NCBI GenBank assembly: GCA_947585885.1
Contig: CANPXI010000011.1
Location: forward strand, 1-15,886
Reading direction: 5' to 3'
Length of the DNA stretch: 15,886 nucleotides
Origin: an uncultured Bacilli bacterium
GTDB lineage: Bacteria > Bacillota_I > Bacilli_A > RF39 > UBA660
The position numbers and the translations under genes were made by a program. Of this stretch, positions 1-6,532 are shown piece by piece (position 1 is the stretch's first letter; every line of letters begins with the position of its first letter). The notes beneath the pieces were generated by a model. It was not told the origin of the DNA. It did not search any database and was given only the letters and a program-made list of their open reading frames with translations.

Positions 1-99
1 TCCTTCTCCTACTATTTGTGCACTCCAATATGCTGCACTAAAACCTATTGTTACTATTAACATAAATACTATTCCTACTATTATATATTTCTTTTTCAT
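1..99 (-). CDS. Small exported protein, N-terminal part only (runs off the window)
   Basis: The reading frame starts at ATG 99-97 and stays open to the window edge, giving 33 residues. The start is backed by an AGGAG site 7 bases upstream and a near-consensus promoter. The visible part is a signal or anchor sequence: a lysine-rich n-region (MKKKY), a hydrophobic core at about residues 6-20, then SAAYWSAQ. An Ala-x-x-Tyr-aromatic junction of this kind resembles the SipW-type signal sequences of TasA/CalY-like filament proteins, but that is only a resemblance over a few residues. A plain membrane anchor is equally possible. The mature part lies outside the window, so the function is unknown. 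Its promoter contains a perfect palindrome and faces XRE-type regulator genes, so regulated expression is likely. Confidence 0.6.
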   Translation of the reverse strand, partial: MKKKYIIVGIVFMLIVTIGFSAAYWSAQIVGEG

Positions 100-138
100 A
101 TAATTACTCCTACTATTATTTTGATATTTTACATAATA

Positions 139-167
139 ATTATACAAAACATGTTTTGTATAGTCAA
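139..167 (-). promoter_or_regulatory. Promoter of the leftward exported-protein gene
   Basis: Read leftward, TTGACT (167-162) and TATAAT (144-139) are separated by exactly 17 bases, which is a near-perfect vegetative promoter. Transcription would begin near 132, leaving a leader of about 30 bases before the AGGAG site and the ATG at 99. The spacer is filled by the palindrome described separately, so a bound repressor would cover the promoter. Confidence 0.75.
141..162. promoter_or_regulatory. Perfect 22-bp palindrome, probable repressor operator O1
   Basis: The 22 bases are a perfect inverted repeat with core TACAAAACATGTTTTGTA (143-160). The palindrome sits in the spacer between the -35 and -10 elements of the leftward promoter, next to genes for small XRE-family DNA-binding proteins. 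XRE repressors usually bind such dyads as dimers. Which protein binds is inference. Confidence 0.7.
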
Positions 168-185
168 TACAATATATCTTTTGTA
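168..185. promoter_or_regulatory. Second operator-like half-palindrome O2
   Basis: TACAATATATCTTTTGTA matches the O1 core at 15 of 18 positions and begins 25 bases after it. The outer TACAA/TTGTA arms are kept and the centre is degenerate. It lies between O1 and the broken regulator gene, the usual place for autoregulation or cooperative binding. Confidence 0.5.
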
Positions 186-202
186 TGTAATTATATTAAT
201 AG

Positions 203-409
203 AGGTGTTCTTATGAAGATTTAAAGCAATCTGACGTTGCTAAAGCTTTAGGAATTAAACAGCAACAGTATAGTGAGTATGAGATAGGAAAAAGATTAAT
301 ACCCATTCATTACTTAGATAAACTGGCTGACTTCTATAATACAAGCACAGATTATCTTTTAGGAAGAACTGATAAACGTGAGCCTTACCCAAAAAGTAAT
401 ATGAGATAG
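203..409 (+). pseudogene. XRE/HTH_3-type transcriptional regulator, 5' end lost
   Basis: The frame encodes EDLKQSDVAKALGIKQQQYS, then EIGKRLIPIHYLDKLADFYN, then STDYLLGRTD, and ends with TAG at 407-409. This is a classic HTH_3 repressor domain followed by the usual LADFYN/TDYLLGRTD tail. A start signal is present just upstream (AGAGGTG at 201-207, ATG at 213-215), but the ATG is in another frame and stops after three codons (ATG AAG ATT TAA). The HTH frame itself opens at 203 after a TAG and contains no ATG, GTG or TTG start. Compared with the paralogue downstream, about ten N-terminal residues are missing. The simplest reading is a small deletion that removed helix 1 and shifted the frame. 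A GAAGAT repeat-mediated slip would give exactly this junction, but that is a guess. A rare non-canonical start cannot be fully excluded. Confidence 0.75.
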
Positions 410-473
410 CGCATTTTGAGATATATTTTAATTATATATTTCTTTTTATGTTATATTCTTTTTGGTGATATTA

Positions 474-695
474 ATGAATAGAATTAAAAAATTAAGGGTA
501 GGTAATAAGTTAACAATTAAATATGTTTCTGAGTCTATTAATGTTAGTTTAAAAGATTATATTAAATATGAAAAAGATTTTAAAAATATGCCTGTAGATA
601 CTTTATATAAATTAGCAGACTTTTATAATGTTAGTACTGATTATTTACTTTATAGAACTGATATACTAAAACCTTATGATAATAAAAAACACTAG
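474..695 (+). CDS. Small XRE/HTH_3-family DNA-binding protein
   Basis: This is a 73-residue protein starting MNRIKKLR. ATG 474 is preferred because GGTGAT lies 4 bases upstream; a TTG at 462 in the same frame has no site. The fold follows a Cro/C1-type helix-turn-helix: helix 1 at about residues 2-9, helices 2 and 3 at about 14-33, then LYKLADFYNVSTDYLLYRTD. That tail is nearly identical to the broken copy upstream (LADFYN, STDYLL, RTD), so the two are paralogues. The recognition region is unusual for the family: the common QxxVA in helix 2 is replaced by IKYVSES and the usual Q/S-rich turn by SLKDYIKYEK. It could bind a different operator, or be diverging without function. It is convergent with rlmH and they share a terminator. 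Confidence 0.75.
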   Translation: MNRIKKLRVGNKLTIKYVSESINVSLKDYIKYEKDFKNMPVDTLYKLADFYNVSTDYLLYRTDILKPYDNKKH

Positions 696-718
696 ATTAT
701 GATTTTGTCTAGTGTTTT
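686..718. terminator. Bidirectional terminator between the XRE gene and rlmH
   Basis: AAAACACTAGA (686-696) pairs perfectly with TCTAGTGTTTT (708-718) around an 11-base loop. The A/T ends supply a U-run in both directions. The stop codon of the XRE gene (693-695) lies in the left arm and that of rlmH (717-719) overlaps the right arm. Confidence 0.75.
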
Positions 719-1154
719 ATTTATGATAAGATTCATTGTTTAAGATTTTAAATACCCTGTAGATTTGTTCTAAAAGTATTCCTCTAAATAAGCCATGTGG
801 AAATGTTAGGTGTGAAAATGATAGTTTTTCATTACTTATTTCTTTTATTTCATTATCTAGTCCATCACTTCCACCAATTATAAACGTTATGTTTGAGTTT
901 CCTGTTAGAAGTAGATTGTTTATTTTGTCTTTTAGTTCTATTGTTGATACTTCTTTGCCTTCAATACAAAGAGATATTATGTAGTCATTTGTGTTAATAC
1001 ATTTTAGTATTTCTTTTTTTTCTTCTAATATATTACTATCTTTTAATTCAATTATTTCTAGTTTATGATATTTATTTATTCTTTTTTGATAATCATTTAT
1101 TAGTTCTTTTAGATAGTTTTCTTTTAGTTTTCCTATACATATTATTTTTATCAT
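717..1154 (-). CDS. rlmH: 23S rRNA (pseudouridine1915-N3)-methyltransferase RlmH
   Basis: A SPOUT-family methyltransferase of 145 residues, slightly shorter than the usual ~159. It methylates pseudouridine 1915 in helix 69 of 23S rRNA on assembled ribosomes, using S-adenosylmethionine. The family signature is clear: N-terminal MIKIICIGKLKENYLKE, the knot motif FIIGGSDGLDNE, and the C-terminal EQIYR...NNESYHK that ends in the conserved Tyr-His-Lys. The start overlaps the walJ stop by one base (TAATG), and a GAGG site lies inside the walJ end, so translation is probably coupled. It is the last gene of the rplI operon and ends in a strong terminator. The walJ-rlmH pairing also occurs in Bacillus. 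Confidence 0.95.
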   Translation of the reverse strand: MIKIICIGKLKENYLKELINDYQKRINKYHKLEIIELKDSNILEEKKEILKCINTNDYIISLCIEGKEVSTIELKDKINNLLLTGNSNITFIIGGSDGLDNEIKEISNEKLSFSHLTFPHGLFRGILLEQIYRVFKILNNESYHK

Positions 1155-1909
1155 TATGATACCTCAGTTAATTCTCTTTGTTTTGCACAAGTTATGTTAG
1201 TAAATTCTATGTTACTCTTTTGTAATTCTTCTTTGGTTGCTTTTGTTGCTAATTCTTCTGTGTTATTTTCTTCTGAAAGGTGCGCGAGTATTATTTTTTT
1301 TGTATTGGGTCCGATTAGTCTTACTATGTAACCTGCACATAATTCATTAGACATGTGTCCCTTATCACTTAGTATTCTTCTTTGTAAGTATTCAGGGTAA
1401 GGTCCTTTTATTAATTTTTCTGTATCATGATTACTTTCTATTATGTAATATGTTTTGTTTTTTAGATATGTAAAATATCTATGATTTATGTAACCAGTAT
1501 CTGTTATGTAAACTAAACTTTCGTTATTATCTTCTATTAAGTAACCATTAGAAGTTATTGCATCATGTGAAGTTGGTATTGTTTTTATTAGTATGTTATC
1601 AAGTAGCATTTCATCTGTTAGATAAATACTTTTTTCATATGGTTCTTCTAATAGGTAATCTTCTATTTCTTTAGTTATATATAATAATGGTTTTACTTTA
1701 TTTAGAAATACTTTTAAACCACATGTGTGATCTGTGTGATCATGTGTTATTAATACTGCATCTATTTGTTTAGGATCTATGTTTATTTTATCAAGTTTTT
1801 CTTTTAAGTGTTTGTATGGGAAACCTACATCTATTAATATTTTTTTATTTCCTAAATCAATAAATGTAGAGTTTCCTTTTGAACCACTTCCTAGTACTAC
1901 TACTTTCAT
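1154..1909 (-). CDS. walJ: WalJ/YycJ-type metallo-beta-lactamase-fold hydrolase
   Basis: A 251-residue metallo-beta-lactamase-fold protein. It starts MKVVVLGSGSKGNSTFIDLG, as YycJ/WalJ proteins do, and carries the metal-binding motif HDHTDH (H56, H58, D60, H61), a later GHMSNELC stretch and LAHLSEENN. Family members are predicted nucleases or hydrolases with two zinc ions; WalJ has been linked to coordination of cell division with replication and wall metabolism in Bacillus and relatives. The exact substrate is not known from sequence. The ATG is only 2 bases after the stop of the upstream murein peptidase gene (TAAAAATG) and has no good ribosome binding site. It is therefore probably translated by re-initiation. 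It overlaps rlmH by one base. Confidence 0.9.
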   Translation of the reverse strand: MKVVVLGSGSKGNSTFIDLGNKKILIDVGFPYKHLKEKLDKINIDPKQIDAVLITHDHTDHTCGLKVFLNKVKPLLYITKEIEDYLLEEPYEKSIYLTDEMLLDNILIKTIPTSHDAITSNGYLIEDNNESLVYITDTGYINHRYFTYLKNKTYYIIESNHDTEKLIKGPYPEYLQRRILSDKGHMSNELCAGYIVRLIGPNTKKIILAHLSEENNTEELATKATKEELQKSNIEFTNITCAKQRELTEVS

Positions 1910-1911
1910 TT

Positions 1912-3381
1912 TTACCAGTAATGTACATTAGCGCCTAGTGGGTCTAGATAGTTACCATTATAAATTATACGGAAGTCTAGGTGAACTCCAGTACTCCATC
2001 CTGTTGTACCCATATAACCTATAAGTTCTCCACCTTGTACTACTTGTCCTTTTCTAAGACCTGATTTAAATCCTTTTAAATGCATATATATTGTTTGATA
2101 TCCATTTTGGTGATCTATTTTTATGTAGTTACCATAACTCCATTGGTTTCCTATTTCTATTATTGTTCCATTATTAGCAGCATATATTGGTGAACCATCA
2201 CCTGTACCAGATATATCAATACCACTATGGAATTCACGTGTTCCATCGATTGGGTCAAATCTCCATCCAAAGTATTCTGTTATTACATATGGCTTTCTTG
2301 TTGGCCAGAACCAAGTTGAAGAAGGTCCAATTGCACTTAATGGAAGTCCACCTTTTACTACTACTTCATTTACTACTGGTTTTAATACTTCTTCGTTTTC
2401 TCTATCAAATTTAGTAATTGAACCATTAATTGTTTCTACTTTGTAAGTCATTCTGCTTAGACCATTTTGTCCTTTTTTCTCTGTAAAAGATGTTCCAACA
2501 GTATAGTTGTTATCATATTTTTCTTGAGTAGTATATGGAACGGTTTTGTCTTCTACAAGTGTTTTTTCTTCTATTACACTAATTATAGGATCAACTAAGC
2601 CAACATTTACTTCTTGACCTGGATATAGTAAAGCACTTTGGCTTACTAAATTAGGGTTAACTATTAATAACTCTCTTTCATTTAGTTCATATTTATCTGC
2701 GATTGTTTTTATTGTGTCTCCAGCTCTCACTATGTGTGTTCCACCGTTATCATCTGTTCCAAATAAGAAATATCTACTTAAATCAGTACTGTTAGTATAT
2801 ATTTTATCTTCTGTACTTAAGTATTTTTCTTTTGTTGTTATTTTTTCTTTAATAGAAATGTCTTCTATTGTTTCACCTGTTGTTATTATTTTATCTTGTT
2901 TACTTTCTAAGTATTTTTGAAACTTTTCTTCATCTACAAATGCCTTTATAGTGTTATCAACTGCTGTTTCTAAGTCTTCTTTATTTAATATGTTGATAGT
3001 TTCTATTTTATCATCACTATGGACAATTGTTATTTCGTAACCTTTTACTGTGAAAGGTTCAACGTCTTTTATTTTATTATATACTTTTGATGGACTATCT
3101 ATTTCTCCAGTGTATGTTACTAGTTTTGTTGTTTCTAGTCCTACTGGTGCATATATTTTATTTACTTTAAATTCTTTTTTAAGATTTTCTTGTTCTTTAT
3201 CTATTAAGTTATATAGTTTGTCTTCATTTTCGATTACACCTACTATTTCACCATTTAAGTAAACTTGGTAGACTGTGCTAGGTGAATCTTTATAGTTTCT
3301 TCTGTCTGTTCCTAATATAAATATTAAGCTCGACAGCATGACTGTGATTATAACCCCCCAATAGATACTTTTTCTATTCAT
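1912..3381 (-). CDS. Membrane-anchored LysM-G5-M23 murein endopeptidase
   Basis: A 489-residue envelope protein. Order: membrane anchor (residues 6-24), a long alpha/beta region to about 210, a LysM wall-binding domain (216-261), a G5 domain (265-346) and a C-terminal M23 peptidase domain (356-483). M23 enzymes are zinc endopeptidases that cut peptide cross-bridges or stems of peptidoglycan. Zinc ligands H385 and D389 (FHSGID) and the catalytic His434 (YMHLKG) are present. The last motif reads HLDF instead of HLHF, so the usual third zinc ligand is Asp469; Asp, Cys and His variants occur here in the superfamily, so activity is still likely. ATG 3381 is chosen because GTGAGG lies just upstream; a GTG at 3396 has no site. 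The gene overlaps the dnaB end by 8 bases. It stands where walRK lies in Bacillus. Confidence 0.88.
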   Translation of the reverse strand: MNRKSIYWGVIITVMLSSLIFILGTDRRNYKDSPSTVYQVYLNGEIVGVIENEDKLYNLIDKEQENLKKEFKVNKIYAPVGLETTKLVTYTGEIDSPSKVYNKIKDVEPFTVKGYEITIVHSDDKIETINILNKEDLETAVDNTIKAFVDEEKFQKYLESKQDKIITTGETIEDISIKEKITTKEKYLSTEDKIYTNSTDLSRYFLFGTDDNGGTHIVRAGDTIKTIADKYELNERELLIVNPNLVSQSALLYPGQEVNVGLVDPIISVIEEKTLVEDKTVPYTTQEKYDNNYTVGTSFTEKKGQNGLSRMTYKVETINGSITKFDRENEEVLKPVVNEVVVKGGLPLSAIGPSSTWFWPTRKPYVITEYFGWRFDPIDGTREFHSGIDISGTGDGSPIYAANNGTIIEIGNQWSYGNYIKIDHQNGYQTIYMHLKGFKSGLRKGQVVQGGELIGYMGTTGWSTGVHLDFRIIYNGNYLDPLGANVHYW

Positions 3382-4726
3382 TACTATTATCCTCACTTTT
3401 TAAATAATTTTTGAAATTAGTAAATCTTCTTTCAAACATCAAATCAATTCCTCCAGTGTCACCACTTCTGTTTTTAGATATTATTAGTTCTGTAGGTGAT
3501 AATGTTGGTCTATCTTTTGATTTAAATTTATAATAATCGTCACAATATATGAACATTACCATATCTGCATCTTGTTCTATTGAACCACTTTCTTTTAGGT
3601 CGCTCATTAATGGACGTTTATCTTCTCTTGCTTCAACACCACGAGATAGTTGTGCTAGAGCTATGACTGGAACTTCTAGTTCTTTGGCAAGTTTTTTTAA
3701 GTCACGAGATACCTCACTTACTTCGTTAACTCTTTGACCTGCATATTTATTTGAACTAGTTATTAGTTGTAGATAGTCTATTATTATTATATCTAGACCT
3801 TTGTCACTATTTTTTAGTCTTCTACATTTACTCCTAATTTCGCCGACAGTTATTCCTGGTGTGTCATCAATATACATTTTAGTGTCAGCAAGTAAACTTA
3901 ATGTTTCATTATATTTTTTCCAGTCTGTGTGTTCGTCAAACCTACCTGTTCTTAATTTTATTGAGTCTATTTGGCCAACTGATGCAAACATTCTATCCAC
4001 GATTTGAAGTGCTCCCATTTCTAATGAGAAAAATGCAACAGATTTTTTGCTTTGTATAGCCATGTTAGTGGCCATGTTAAGTGCAAGAGAAGTTTTACCC
4101 ATACCTGGACGAGCTGCAATTATTATTAGTTCGTTTTCATGAAAACCTGTTGTTTTTTTATCTAAATCATAAAAACCACTTGGAATTCCTGTTACATCTC
4201 CACCATTTTTTACTAAGTATTCAATTTTGTTTTGAGACTCGACAAGTAATTCTTGTATTGGTTTTATTTCTTTTACCATTCTAGCACTGTTAACACTTAG
4301 TATGTTTTTTTCTGCATTTTCAACTATTGTATTTACGTCAGAGTCCTCTTCATAACAAGAGTCTATTATATTTGTTGATTTTTGTATTAGTGTTCTTAAT
4401 ACATATTTTTCAAATATTATATTAATATAATATTCAATATTTGCCGGTGTTGCGACTGAATCAACTATTTCGGTTAAGTATTCTATTCCGCCTATTGTAC
4501 CTAGTGATTTGTCTTTTTCAAGTTCATTAGATACTGTCGTAATGTCTACTGCTGTGTCAGTAGCTCTTAATTTTCGTAATACTTCAAATATCTTTTTATG
4601 GCTTTCTATAAAAAACATTTCACTAGTTAGTTCTTCACATACTTTATCTAGTGCAGATTTACTTAAGAAAGCACAACCTAATGCATTAATTTCTGCTTCT
4701 ATGTTTTGTGGTTCTTTTCTAGGCAT
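3374..4726 (-). CDS. dnaB: Replicative DNA helicase DnaB (DnaC of Bacillus)
   Basis: A 450-residue hexameric 5'-3' helicase that unwinds the fork ahead of DNA polymerase and binds primase. The N-terminal domain begins PRKEPQNIEAEINALGCAFL; a linker follows, then the RecA-like motor with Walker A ARPGMGKTS (residues 205-213), Walker B IIIIDYLQLI, the ALAQLSRGVEAR stretch and KNRSGDTG near the end. The length is normal and no intein interrupts it. ATG 4726 lies one base after the rplI stop, with AAGGA inside the rplI end as its binding site. A GTG at 4735 is in frame but sits directly against that site and is unlikely. The rplI-dnaB order is conserved in Bacilli. The 3' end overlaps the M23 gene. 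Confidence 0.96.
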   Translation of the reverse strand: MPRKEPQNIEAEINALGCAFLSKSALDKVCEELTSEMFFIESHKKIFEVLRKLRATDTAVDITTVSNELEKDKSLGTIGGIEYLTEIVDSVATPANIEYYINIIFEKYVLRTLIQKSTNIIDSCYEEDSDVNTIVENAEKNILSVNSARMVKEIKPIQELLVESQNKIEYLVKNGGDVTGIPSGFYDLDKKTTGFHENELIIIAARPGMGKTSLALNMATNMAIQSKKSVAFFSLEMGALQIVDRMFASVGQIDSIKLRTGRFDEHTDWKKYNETLSLLADTKMYIDDTPGITVGEIRSKCRRLKNSDKGLDIIIIDYLQLITSSNKYAGQRVNEVSEVSRDLKKLAKELEVPVIALAQLSRGVEAREDKRPLMSDLKESGSIEQDADMVMFIYCDDYYKFKSKDRPTLSPTELIISKNRSGDTGGIDLMFERRFTNFKNYLKSEDNSNE

Positions 4727-4727
4727 A

Positions 4728-5168
4728 TTAATCACTTCCTTCTAATACAACAGTAAGTGTCGCTGTTACTTTTTTATGAAGTGCAATACTAACTAGATGA
4801 GTACCTAAAGTATTTAGTTGTTCACTTGTTATTAATTTTTTATCAATATCAAAGTTTTTCTTTTTTAATTCTTCACTTATTTGTTTAGAACTAATACTTC
4901 CAAATACTTTTCCATTAGAACCAGATTTTACTTTAAATGTTAGGTGTATTTTTTCTAGTTTTTCTTTTAAAGCTTCTGCTTCTTTTAGAGTAGCTTCTTC
5001 TTGTTCTTTTCTTGTTTGTAGTTCACTTTTTAGAACTTCATTACTCTTAGTTGTATATAAAACCGCTTTCTTACTTTTTATAAGAAAACTCGCAAATCCG
5101 TCTTTTACTTCCTTTATTTCGTCCTTTTTTCCGGTTCCTTTTACATTTTCAATGAGTATTACTTTCAT
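4728..5168 (-). CDS. rplI: 50S ribosomal protein L9
   Basis: A 146-residue L9 protein with the normal architecture: an N-terminal rRNA-binding domain (MKVILIENVKGTGKKDEIKEVK), a long charged connecting helix (about residues 42-75) and a C-terminal RNA-binding domain. L9 protrudes from the large subunit near L1 and affects reading-frame maintenance. One stretch is atypical: the highly conserved YARNFLIPKGLA-like loop reads FASFLIKSKKAV, with one residue fewer and no Asn or Pro. The start has a strong GGAGGAG site 4 bases upstream and a promoter about 20 bases before that. It is the first gene of the rplI-dnaB-M23-walJ-rlmH operon. Confidence 0.95.
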   Translation of the reverse strand: MKVILIENVKGTGKKDEIKEVKDGFASFLIKSKKAVLYTTKSNEVLKSELQTRKEQEEATLKEAEALKEKLEKIHLTFKVKSGSNGKVFGSISSKQISEELKKKNFDIDKKLITSEQLNTLGTHLVSIALHKKVTATLTVVLEGSD

Positions 5169-5185
5169 AACTCCTCCGTCAGTTA

Positions 5186-5213
5186 ATTATATCATAAAAT
5201 ATAATAAATGCAA
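5186..5213 (-). promoter_or_regulatory. Promoter of the rplI operon
   Basis: Read leftward: TTGCAT (5213-5208), 16 bases, TATAAT (5191-5186). It is followed within 20 bases by GGAGGAG and the rplI start. The gene upstream (dacF) is closed by a terminator, so this promoter should drive the five-gene operon. Confidence 0.6.
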
Positions 5214-5231
5214 AAGTGCACGAAATGGTAC

Positions 5232-5263
5232 AAAAAAACTTTAAGTTATTTTCTTAAAGTTTT
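5232..5263 (-). terminator. Terminator of the dacF-like gene
   Basis: Read leftward: AAACTTTAAG (5263-5254 region), a short A-rich loop, CTTAAAGTTT, then a run of T (down to 5232). The perfect stem overlaps the dacF stop codon (5264-5262) and separates dacF from the rplI promoter. Confidence 0.75.
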
Positions 5264-6473
5264 ATCTTCTTATTTTTCTTTTTTTAGGCTTTTTCATTAG
5301 TTTAAATGTACCTATTATAAGAACAAGTAGTATTACATAATATATTATGTTTGTTTTTATGTATTCCCAGATACTAAATGTTAGATTATTTTTAGTTAGG
5401 GCATCTATTGTTCCAATTAATTCTTTATCAAAGTATATTTCAAATTTACCTATTTTAGTTCCTTTTTTTGTTGTGTTTCTTACTGTTTCTTCGCCTATAT
5501 ATTTTATTTCTAGTAAGTCTTTGTCATAATCTTTTTCTACATATCTTTTTATATCTTTATTAGCAATTATTTCAATTTCTTTTTCTTTAGCATATTTTGT
5601 TTTAAGAGTTTTTAGTGTTTCTCCTTTAGTTACTAAGTTTAATGTGTCATATTTATCTAGTAATACGTCATGGATAGTCATTAAGTCTTCTAGGTTTCTA
5701 GATCTTCCATATTCATAAGGAGCATTTATTGTGATTGTAATTATGTCTGTTCCATTATAGTCTGATAAAGCACTTAAGCATACTCCTGCATCGTCTGTGT
5801 AACCAGTTTTGCTTCCCTTTACAAATGATAAATCATAGTCATAGGTTCTGTTAGAAGTTTCTAGTGTTGATTTTACTTTTAAACCATTAGTTAAAGTATA
5901 ACTTCTTGTTTCATATATTTCTTTAAATGTTTCGTTTTCTAATGCATAGTTTAGTAAAGATAATATGTCTTTAGCAGTGCTATAGTGGTTTTTAGCATCA
6001 TACCCAGTTGTGTTTACAAAGTGAGTGTTTTCAAGTTTTAGTTCTTTTGCTTTGTCATTCATTTTTTCTACAAATAAATCAATACTACCAAATAAATCTA
6101 TTGCTAGAGAATCAGTTGCATCTGCTCCAGATGGAAGAAGGACAGCATATAGCAAATCTTTATAAGTTACTGTGTCTCCTACTTTTAATCCGGCTACACT
6201 TGCATCCCATGGAACTTCTTCTAACATTTCATTTGTTATAGTGATTTCTTTATCTAAGTCTTTTATGTTTTCAAGCGCAACTAATGTTGTCATTATTTTA
6301 GTTAAACTTGCAATGCTTGTTTTAGTATCAGAGTCTTTTTCGTATAGAATTTCTCCATTATCTCTATTATAAATTATTGCATATTTTGAATATAGTCCAT
6401 CTATTTCTAATGCACTAAGCATAGTTGGAAATAAAAGTAAAATTGTTAATATTATATATCTTATCTTTTTCAT
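5262..6473 (-). CDS. dacF: D-alanyl-D-alanine carboxypeptidase (DacF/PBP5-like)
   Basis: A 403-residue penicillin-binding protein of family S11, which trims the terminal D-Ala of peptidoglycan stems. It has a signal peptide (residues 1-21, core IILTILLLFPTMLSA), the catalytic Ser56-x-x-Lys59 (SLTK) and the KTG box at 222-224 (KGSKTGYT), then a C-terminal beta-rich region. The second motif, normally SxN, reads SGA (115-117). It ends in a transmembrane helix and a basic tail (YYVILLVLIIGTFKLMKK) instead of the usual amphipathic anchor. No Shine-Dalgarno site precedes the ATG (upstream bases AATATAAACT), and a -10-like TATGAT lies only about 12 bases upstream, so the mRNA may be leaderless. The symbol is by family; DacA-type function is equally possible. 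Its neighbour gerQ is a sporulation gene. Confidence 0.88.
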   Translation of the reverse strand: MKKIRYIILTILLLFPTMLSALEIDGLYSKYAIIYNRDNGEILYEKDSDTKTSIASLTKIMTTLVALENIKDLDKEITITNEMLEEVPWDASVAGLKVGDTVTYKDLLYAVLLPSGADATDSLAIDLFGSIDLFVEKMNDKAKELKLENTHFVNTTGYDAKNHYSTAKDILSLLNYALENETFKEIYETRSYTLTNGLKVKSTLETSNRTYDYDLSFVKGSKTGYTDDAGVCLSALSDYNGTDIITITINAPYEYGRSRNLEDLMTIHDVLLDKYDTLNLVTKGETLKTLKTKYAKEKEIEIIANKDIKRYVEKDYDKDLLEIKYIGEETVRNTTKKGTKIGKFEIYFDKELIGTIDALTKNNLTFSIWEYIKTNIIYYVILLVLIIGTFKLMKKPKKRKIRR

Positions 6474-6493
6474 AGTTTATATTTTATCATATT

Positions 6494-6526
6494 AAAAGAC
6501 AAAAATCTTCAATTTTTTTGTCTTTT
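6494..6526 (-). terminator. Hairpin between gerQ and dacF, probable gerQ terminator
   Basis: AAAAGACAAAAA (6494-6505) pairs perfectly over 12 bases with TTTTTGTCTTTT (6515-6526), with a 9-base loop. It lies 7 bases after the gerQ stop. The following T-run is partly inside the stem, so strength is uncertain. The hairpin also overlaps the likely dacF promoter. Confidence 0.6.
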
Positions 6527-6532
6527 ACAAAT

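Noticed and set aside
1..700. Prophage or insertion element at the left edge
   Set aside because: Small XRE genes and an operator can suggest phage immunity, but no integrase, attachment repeat, transposase or phage gene is visible.
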